Shown here: piece by piece, positions 58,190 to 64,000 of the stretch
Layout of the letters: the number at the start of each line of letters is the position of its first letter
Numbering within the stretch: the first letter of the stretch is position 1
Source of the DNA: an uncultured Oscillospiraceae bacterium
GTDB taxonomy: Bacteria; Bacillota; Clostridia; Oscillospirales; Oscillospiraceae
NCBI GenBank assembly: GCA_910578735.1
Contig: CAJTSQ010000003.1
Span: 73,316 to 137,315 of the forward strand
Length of the DNA: 64,000 nt
Reading direction: 5' to 3'
Translations under genes and position numbers: made by a program
The notes under the pieces: generated by a model
What the model was told of the DNA's origin: nothing
The model's input: only the letters and a program-made list of their open reading frames with translations
Database searches by the model: none

Positions 58190-59623
58190 TTACAAAAAAT
58201 TTTTTAAGACGATGGTCTTCACCTGGGTCACATCGTCAAAGCTGACGCTGACACCCTCCCGGCCGATGCCGGAGTATTTGCAGCCGCCGAAGGCCATCTC
58301 AACCGTGCTGAAGTAGCTGGAACCGTTGATGACCACGGCGCCGGACTGAAGCTGGGCGGCAGCCCGGGTGGCCTTAGCCATGTCCCGGGTGAATACGCTG
58401 GCCCCCAGCCCGTAGACGGAGGCGTTGGCGATGGCAATGGCTTCCTCCAGGTCCTTGACCCGGAGGATGGGAACCACTGGGCCAAAAATTTCCATGTCCC
58501 GGGCCACGTCCATCTGGGGGGTCACATCAGTGAGTACCGTGGGGGGATAATAGCTCCCCTCCCGCGCGCCGCCCAGCAGCAGCTTTGCGCCCTGGGCGAT
58601 GGTGTGATTGACCTGCTCCTCCACCTCCATCGCGGCCTTTTCGCTTACCAGGCAGGAGATTTGGCTGCTGGGGTCGGCGGGGTTTCCACGCTTCAGGGCA
58701 CTCAGCCGCTGGAGGACCTTTTGGGTAAAGGCCTCAACGACCTCCTCCTGGACCAGATAGCGCTTGGGGGAGCAGCATACCTGGCCGTTGTTGGACATCC
58801 GTCCGCCCACCACCTGGTCGGCGGCCAGGTCCAGGTCGGCATCCTCCAGGACGAGGAAGGGGTCATTCCCGCCCAGCTCCAGGGTCACATGGGCCAGATG
58901 GGAGGCTCCGGCCTGGGCGGTGGCGATCCCCACCGGGGTGGAGCCGGTCAGTGTGATCCCATGGACGTCCCGGTGGCCGCACAGCCAGGCCCCCACCGTG
59001 GAGCCCCGGCCTGTGACGATCTGAATCACGCCGTCAGGCAGCCCGGCCTCCTTCATCAGCTCTCCCAGCTTGAGAATGGTAAGCGGCGCGTCGGAGGAGG
59101 GCTTCACCACCACGGCATTGCCGGCAATGATGGCCGGAGCCGTTTTTACAGAGAAGGACCAGCAGGGGAAGTTGAAGGGGATGACACAGGCGATTACCCC
59201 CAGCGGCTCCCGGACCGTCATCAAGACGGTCCGCTCCGTCCCCGGCTCGCAGCCGGCAGGAATCACCTCTCCGTAGATGTGCCGGGATTTCTCCGCAAAG
59301 GAGAGGAAGGTGTCCCGGGCGCACTCCAGCTCGCCCCGGGCCGCATCAATGGGCTTTCCCATCTCCGCCGTCAGCAGCTGGGCCAGCTGCTCCCGGTCCC
59401 GATCCAAAAGCGAGACGAACCGTTTGACAATCTCCGAGCGCTCAAAGACGGAGACCTTGGCCCAAGACCGCTGGGCCTCCGCCGCGCCGGCTACCGCCAG
59501 GTTGACATCCTCCTCCACTGCGGATGGAACCGTGTCCAGCACCGAGCCGTCATATGGATTGGTAATGGTCAGGACCGCTCCGCTGCCGGAGGGCCGGCGT
59601 TCGCCGTTGATGAACATATCCAT
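58190..59623 (-). CDS. NAD(P)-dependent aldehyde dehydrogenase
   Basis: 477 residues, ALDH superfamily. Cofactor-binding VIPFNFPCWS (148-157) and KPSSDAP (174-180), general base Glu249 in VTLELGGNDP, nucleophile Cys283 in NNGQVCCSPKR, and EIFGPVVPI near 390. Oxidises aldehydes to acids in the cytoplasm; the closest type by eye is the succinate-semialdehyde/glycolaldehyde group, but the substrate is not certain. A LysR gene lies divergently 221 bases upstream and is the likely regulator. Confidence 0.93.
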   Translation of the reverse strand: MDMFINGERRPSGSGAVLTITNPYDGSVLDTVPSAVEEDVNLAVAGAAEAQRSWAKVSVFERSEIVKRFVSLLDRDREQLAQLLTAEMGKPIDAARGELECARDTFLSFAEKSRHIYGEVIPAGCEPGTERTVLMTVREPLGVIACVIPFNFPCWSFSVKTAPAIIAGNAVVVKPSSDAPLTILKLGELMKEAGLPDGVIQIVTGRGSTVGAWLCGHRDVHGITLTGSTPVGIATAQAGASHLAHVTLELGGNDPFLVLEDADLDLAADQVVGGRMSNNGQVCCSPKRYLVQEEVVEAFTQKVLQRLSALKRGNPADPSSQISCLVSEKAAMEVEEQVNHTIAQGAKLLLGGAREGSYYPPTVLTDVTPQMDVARDMEIFGPVVPILRVKDLEEAIAIANASVYGLGASVFTRDMAKATRAAAQLQSGAVVINGSSYFSTVEMAFGGCKYSGIGREGVSVSFDDVTQVKTIVLKNFL

Positions 59624-59751
59624 TGCGTCACCCCTTTTTACTTCATATTTTGTCTGTTAGCCGCTTTTTGCCCTGACTATGGCTAAATATTAGTGGATTT
59701 TGCACAATCCATCAAACAGAACTTAATTGACCCCCACCCAACAAAAAGTTG

Positions 59752-59781
59752 TTGGCCTGTCCACAGCTTCTGAGATATAAT
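59752..59781 (+). promoter_or_regulatory. Possible promoter of the LysR gene at 59845
   Basis: TTGGCC (59752-59757), 18-bp spacer, TATAAT (59776-59781). TCCACAGC occurs twice around it (from 59759 and again from 59811), perhaps as regulator half-sites. Confidence 0.4.
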
Positions 59782-59844
59782 AATTTGTGAGGAGGTATAG
59801 GGATATCCTATCCACAGCAATTTGGGAGTCGGGGAGGGACGTAT

Positions 59845-60747
59845 ATGACGATTGCACAGCTTCAATATTTTTTAGCCATATGTGACTGCGGCGGCATCAC
59901 CAATGCCGCCGCCAAACTGTTTATCTCTCAACAGGCCCTGTCCAAAACGGTAAATACGCTGGAGCGCGAGCTGGACACCGCCTTGTTTCTGCGGACGCCC
60001 GGCGGGATTGTTTTGACAAATGCCGGTATCCTGCTGCGGGATGAGTGCCGGCCCATTGTGGAGCAGTTTGAGCGTTTCTCCACCCGCATTCAGCAAACAA
60101 TCGGCAAATTCGGCGGCACGCTCCGACTCTGCATTTTTGAGGACTGCTTCAGCTTCATCACCGTGGATGAGTTCAACCAGTTCCGGGCGCTGTTTCCCCA
60201 GTACACGCTGGAGATTCAGGAATACCAGTTTCAGGTCTGCAATCGGCGGCTGATCGAGGGGAAGCACGACGCCGCCCTGACCATTGAGCCCATCTCCGAC
60301 CGGTACATCTCCAATATCCCCCTCCAGTCCCGCCAGCTGATTATCGTACTCCGAAGGGACGATCCTTTCTCGGAGCAGCCGGTTATAAAGTATGAGGACC
60401 TGTGCCGGCGGAAGCTGGTGATATGCCTGGACCGCTGCGGCCGCCAGTTTGCCGGCCGGCTGTTTGAGGAACACGGCGTAGTACCCGACGGCATCCAGCG
60501 GGTCTCTCAGTTGTCCAACATGTTCAGCATTTGCAGTGAACATGACTGTCTGGGCCTGACCGCCGACTACTCCGCAGGAAAAATCCTGTCGTTCTACCCG
60601 GACCTGACCACCAAACCGCTGGAAGGACACCCCTCCCCCTACACCGTGACCCTGGCCTATCACACCAACAGCGAAAAGCTGGAGGCCTTGAACAGCTTTA
60701 TCCAGTGGGTGAAAGCGCTGGTGTTGAACAGAAATCAATTTGAATAG
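59845..60747 (+). CDS. LysR-family transcriptional regulator (divergent from ALDH)
   Basis: 300 residues. Winged HTH at the N-terminus (GGITNAAAKLFISQQALSKTVNTLERELDTALFLRT, about 14-50) and a LysR effector-binding domain (LRLCIFEDCFSFITVDEFNQF on). Short SD GGGAGGG lies before the ATG. Its divergent position suggests control of the aldehyde dehydrogenase gene and of itself. It is clearly a different LysR from the one at 48565. Confidence 0.9.
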   Translation: MTIAQLQYFLAICDCGGITNAAAKLFISQQALSKTVNTLERELDTALFLRTPGGIVLTNAGILLRDECRPIVEQFERFSTRIQQTIGKFGGTLRLCIFEDCFSFITVDEFNQFRALFPQYTLEIQEYQFQVCNRRLIEGKHDAALTIEPISDRYISNIPLQSRQLIIVLRRDDPFSEQPVIKYEDLCRRKLVICLDRCGRQFAGRLFEEHGVVPDGIQRVSQLSNMFSICSEHDCLGLTADYSAGKILSFYPDLTTKPLEGHPSPYTVTLAYHTNSEKLEALNSFIQWVKALVLNRNQFE

Positions 60748-60879
60748 CGAAGCGCTGCCCGATGGCCTGCCTGCTTCTCTTTGGCCAGGCCGCTTTTCGG
60801 CAAGCCGGGGTGTGGTTTCACACCGTTTTCATGTTCAGAACAAATAAAGAGCCAGGACTGAAATTTAATCTGCCCTTAA

Positions 60880-60908
60880 TAGATTCCCTGTGCTGAACCT
60901 GATATAAT
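60880..60908 (+). promoter_or_regulatory. Possible promoter of the S41/SLH gene
   Basis: TAGATT (weak -35, 60880-60885), 17-bp spacer, TATAAT (60903-60908), 27 bases before the ATG. Confidence 0.45.
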
Positions 60909-60935
60909 AAAAAGCCAAGAGGGAGGAATCTGACT

Positions 60936-62609
60936 ATGCAATTATGGAGAGGCATCATCAGCGCGGCTCTGATTTTGAGCATGACAGTCCCCGCCTGGGC
61001 CGCCCCCGGGGGACAGCTCACCGTTCAGCAGCGGCAGGAAGATTTGGACGTTCTCTATGAGAACCTGAAAAAGGGGCACCCCAACCTGTTCGCCAACACT
61101 CCGGAGGAGGAATTTCTCGCCCGGAAGGGGGAGATCGAGGCCGGGCTGGACACTGCCAGCGACCAGGAGTTTTTCCTGGACCTGCTGAGCCTGACAGCGC
61201 TGGCGGGGGATTCCCATACCTCCGCCGCCCTGGGGGACCAGACCCGGCTTATGCGGGCCTATCCTTTATCACTGACTTGGCGGGAGGGCAAATGGTATCT
61301 GTCCGCTCTCCCGTCGGAACACCGGGCGCTGCTGGGCCGGGAGGTGACCTTGGCGGCGGGAAAGCCGGTGGACCAGGCGGCGGAAGCCTTCGGCGGGCTG
61401 CTTAGCGCCGATAACCCGGTGAAGCTGCGCCGTCAGTTCCGGCAGGCCTGCAATGTGGCCGACCTCTATGAGTATCTGGGCCTGGTGGAGGCAGGGGAGC
61501 CTCTGGTCCTCACCCTGGCGGAGGGGACGGAGCTGTCCCTGGCCCCAGTATCCATGGAGGAGCTGGGGAAAATGGAGATTGCCCAGCTGGGGGAGGGACT
61601 GCCCCAGCCCGCCACCGCCGCTCAGGACTGCTATTACTGCGCCTTCCCCCTGAACTCCGATACCTACTACATCCAGTACAACACCTGCGCCCAGGACCCG
61701 GAGCTGCCCATGGAGCAGTTTGCCGCCCAAACAGCGGAGAAACTGGGGAACTGCCGCCGGGTGGTGGTGGACCTGCGGAACAACGGCGGGGGCTCCGACG
61801 GGGTGCTCTGGCCCCTGCTGGAGATGCTCCGCCGGGAGATGGACCGGGGTATGGAGCTGGTGGGCCTCATTGGTGAGACCACCTTCTCCTCCGCCATCAT
61901 CAACGCGGTAGAGCTTCAGGAGATGGGAGGCGTATTGGTGGGAGAACCGGCCAGCGGGAGCGTGGACCACTTCGGCTCGGTGGGCTCCTTCCGTCTGCCC
62001 AACTCCGGCCTGCGGGTGGGGGTGTCCCAGAAGTACATCGACCTGGACACCCTCTTTGACGCCGGGGCGGGCCGGGGCGTGGAGGCCCTGGAGCCCGATG
62101 TGACCGTCCTCCGGACCATGGAGGATACCCTGGTGGGCCGGGACACCGCCGTGGAATGGCTGCTGGCCCACCCCGACAGGCTGGAGCAGCGGGACTACCC
62201 CGACGCCCCTCTCACCCGAGGCCGGTTCGCCGCCCTTCTGTGGCAGAAGGCGGGCAGTCCCCAGGGCGGGGAGGCCGGTTTTGCCGATATCTTCGGCATT
62301 GAGTGGTTCCTGCCCGCCCTGAGCTGGACAGCAGAGCAGGGGGTGGTCTGCGGAGTGGGCGGCGGAGCCGTCCAGGCGGCGCGGCCCATCACCCGGCAGG
62401 AGGCAGCGGCGATGCTGGCCCGCTTTGCCGGTTTGACGGGGGCGGATGCCCAACCTTGGACCGATTGGGGGGAAATCGCACCCTGGGCCCGTGAGGCTGT
62501 GGCGGCAGTAGTGTCCGCAGGACTCATGAATGCGGAGGGCGGAGCTTTCCGTCCCCTCGAGACGCTGACCCGGGCGGAGGGGGAATCCATAATCTCTATG
62601 CTGGACTGA
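60936..62609 (+). CDS. Secreted S41-like hydrolase with SLH repeats, non-canonical active site
   Basis: 557 residues. Signal peptide to about residue 23 (AWA-APG). The core resembles peptidase S41 (LAGDSHTSAAL near 90; VVVDLRNNGGGSDG near 275; TTFSSAIINAVELQEMGG near 315), with a candidate serine in TFSSA. The lysine usually found in the following FGKG loop is absent (GEPASGSVDHFG), so it is tricorn/IRBP-like or inactive. The C-terminal 150 residues carry SLH-like repeats (LTRGRFAALLWQKAG ... ITRQEAAAMLARFAG ... LTRAEGESIISML) for wall anchoring. AGGGAGG precedes the ATG. Confidence 0.82.
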   Translation: MQLWRGIISAALILSMTVPAWAAPGGQLTVQQRQEDLDVLYENLKKGHPNLFANTPEEEFLARKGEIEAGLDTASDQEFFLDLLSLTALAGDSHTSAALGDQTRLMRAYPLSLTWREGKWYLSALPSEHRALLGREVTLAAGKPVDQAAEAFGGLLSADNPVKLRRQFRQACNVADLYEYLGLVEAGEPLVLTLAEGTELSLAPVSMEELGKMEIAQLGEGLPQPATAAQDCYYCAFPLNSDTYYIQYNTCAQDPELPMEQFAAQTAEKLGNCRRVVVDLRNNGGGSDGVLWPLLEMLRREMDRGMELVGLIGETTFSSAIINAVELQEMGGVLVGEPASGSVDHFGSVGSFRLPNSGLRVGVSQKYIDLDTLFDAGAGRGVEALEPDVTVLRTMEDTLVGRDTAVEWLLAHPDRLEQRDYPDAPLTRGRFAALLWQKAGSPQGGEAGFADIFGIEWFLPALSWTAEQGVVCGVGGGAVQAARPITRQEAAAMLARFAGLTGADAQPWTDWGEIAPWAREAVAAVVSAGLMNAEGGAFRPLETLTRAEGESIISMLD

Positions 62610-62821
62610 TCGGAAATCACCTGGAGCATCCCGGAAGTCAGGTCAAGCACAACGCTTCATTGATACAGTACGTAATTCCGGCACTTCATATCGCCAGCCT
62701 CTTTTCCTCGCCATCCGTCAAGTCCGGCACCAGGCGCAAAATCAAGATGCTTTGCTCCGGCTGGCCTGCTGTTTCATTTCCAGGATGCAGCGGCCTCAAA
62801 TGTTACAACTGCATCACGTTT

Positions 62822-62852
62822 GGAAGCCGGGAGCAAGCTGCTCCCGGCTTCC
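62822..62852. terminator. Hairpin between convergent genes
   Basis: Perfect 14-bp stem GGAAGCCGGGAGCA/TGCTCCCGGCTTCC with a 3-nt loop, without a strong T run. 62610-62821 holds nothing else I can assign. Confidence 0.65.
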
Positions 62853-62863
62853 ATGAATAAATC

Positions 62864-64000
62864 TCAATTTTGACGCAGCCGCTCTATGATACTTGCTTTA
62901 GCAATTTGCCGGTACAGCAGCGCCGGTATGGCCACAGTCAGAAGGATGAGGAACGGATCAATCACCAGCATAGGCCACATAACAAAGCGATAGGTGAAGA
63001 ACCAAATTCCGCTTGAAATTCCCCTTACAACTACCACAGAGAACAGAATGCCAAGGACGGCTGATGTGATAATCGTTCCCACAGCGTAATACAGTCCCTC
63101 AAAGGAGAGCATACGCTTTAACTGCTTTCCTGTCATGCCGATGCTTTGCAGCATGGCAAATTCTTTTTTTCGGGTGATAACGCTGGTCAGGACGGAGTTG
63201 ACAAAGTTTGCGATGCCGATAATTCCGATGATGATACTCAACGCCCCGCCGATGGTGATGATAAGGGAGGTGAGGTCGTCAAAGGAGCTGGTATAGGTCG
63301 CCTTGGATTCAAAATCCATGCTTGGTTCCACACTGTCGATATAGCTGTTCAAAAAATCTGCCATCTCCGCTTCCGTTCCCTCTTTCACATCAAAGGGGAA
63401 GCTGACCAGGTGGGGGTTATCACACAGCGGCAGGAAGATTTCTGTCGGGAGATAAAACCGGGCTTCGCCTGTGTTGCGGGTGGTGGCCGTGTTCTCGTTG
63501 ACCCGGACTTTTGCCATGATGATAAAATCATAGCTATCAGTGATGGTGGTGGAAAGTTCCTCCGCTTTCAGATGGTTGATCCGTACTGTATCACCCACGC
63601 TGATATTGGGGTTCTCTATGACAGTTCCATCGTCGTTGCACTCTACGCTCAACAGGATATACTTTCCTGATTTCAGCTTTTCCAGGTCGATGGTTCCCTC
63701 TATGACTTCCATACCATTCAACAGAAAATCGTCCGCGCCATACAGTCTTACAAAAGGATTTCCGTTCAGGTCTTTGTTATAGCTGAAAAAAGCATTGTGT
63801 TCTGTTGAAAACGGTTCTTCCAGCATCCAGGAGGAATAGAGCCTGCCGCCGTCCTCAAAACTGCTGTTTTGTCTGACGGCCTCAATGAAGGTATCGGACA
63901 GATCATGTTCGCTTTTTTCAACCTGGTACTGGAAAAACTCTGCGTTGGAAATCACAAAGTCCGTATCCATAAATTTTGCAATATACTTGTCAATATCAAA
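62864..64000 (-). CDS. FtsX/MacB-type ABC transporter permease, C-terminal part (cut by window edge)
   Basis: 378 residues visible; the N-terminus lies beyond the right edge, since the frame runs through the last base. A large extracytoplasmic domain (to about residue 240 of the visible part) is followed by three or four membrane spans (LTSLIITIGGALSIIIGIIGIANFVNSVLTS; YYAVGTIITSAVLGILFSVVVV; PMLVIDPFLILLTVAIPALLY) with the FtsX motif RKKEFAMLQSIGMTGKQLKRML. It belongs to ABC systems that export antimicrobial peptides or lipoproteins, or sense bacitracin-like drugs. Composition is AT-richer than the neighbours, a possible sign of transfer. Its ATPase gene would lie outside the window. Confidence 0.88.
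   Translation of the reverse strand, partial: FDIDKYIAKFMDTDFVISNAEFFQYQVEKSEHDLSDTFIEAVRQNSSFEDGGRLYSSWMLEEPFSTEHNAFFSYNKDLNGNPFVRLYGADDFLLNGMEVIEGTIDLEKLKSGKYILLSVECNDDGTVIENPNISVGDTVRINHLKAEELSTTITDSYDFIIMAKVRVNENTATTRNTGEARFYLPTEIFLPLCDNPHLVSFPFDVKEGTEAEMADFLNSYIDSVEPSMDFESKATYTSSFDDLTSLIITIGGALSIIIGIIGIANFVNSVLTSVITRKKEFAMLQSIGMTGKQLKRMLSFEGLYYAVGTIITSAVLGILFSVVVVRGISSGIWFFTYRFVMWPMLVIDPFLILLTVAIPALLYRQIAKASIIERLRQN

Overview
The window looks like chromosomal DNA from a GC-rich member of the Clostridia, most like the Oscillospiraceae (Flavonifractor/Oscillibacter type). The signs are: near-consensus sigma-A promoters with 17-bp spacers and strong AGGAGG-type ribosome binding sites; a SAM-I riboswitch on metK; a clostridial pyruvate phosphate dikinase; secreted proteins with SLH domains; and short palindromic intergenic repeats. 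This is inference from gene content; no rRNA or marker comparison could be run.

Layout. 1-12942 is mostly housekeeping on the minus strand: a cut-off sugar ABC binding lipoprotein, tsf and rpsB, two COG0523 metallochaperone-type GTPases, an SLH/S41 protease, purA, ppdK, a small DUF1294 protein (plus strand) and a Kv-like channel. 13269-35577 is a defence island. 35718-47202 returns to housekeeping: SAM riboswitch-metK, deoC, a PpiC foldase, a 6S-like RNA, DUF1292, a class A PBP, an ACT protein with hom and lysC, and two tRNA-Ser genes. 47271-55102 holds a LysR regulator amid two flavoprotein genes, an SDR gene and an aminotransferase/symporter/FAH/unknown operon, tied together by three copies of one operator. 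55253-64000 holds a MoxR/vWA pair, an aldehyde dehydrogenase with its LysR, a second S41/SLH protein and a cut-off FtsX-type permease.

The main result is the island. On the minus strand dndC-dndD-dndE-dndA form a tightly overlapped DNA phosphorothioation operon without dndB. Facing it on the plus strand is an eight-gene operon that contains none of the DndF/DndG/DndH-type genes expected beside dnd. It encodes a NERD-UvrD helicase, an AddB-like protein with an Fe-S cysteine set, a SNF2 helicase, a RecQ-like helicase, a small protein, a P-loop ATPase of about 1030 residues, a small helical protein and a HARE-HTH/Mrr endonuclease. The run SNF2 - RecQ-like - small protein - large ATPase matches, as I recall it, dpdE-dpdF-dpdG-dpdH of the 7-deazaguanine DNA-modification islands, yet no DpdA-type transglycosylase is present. 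The likely reading is a composite defence system in which a sulfur backbone mark protects self DNA and a Dpd-like helicase/nuclease module destroys unmarked DNA. Family assignments come from motifs read by eye and need profile searches.
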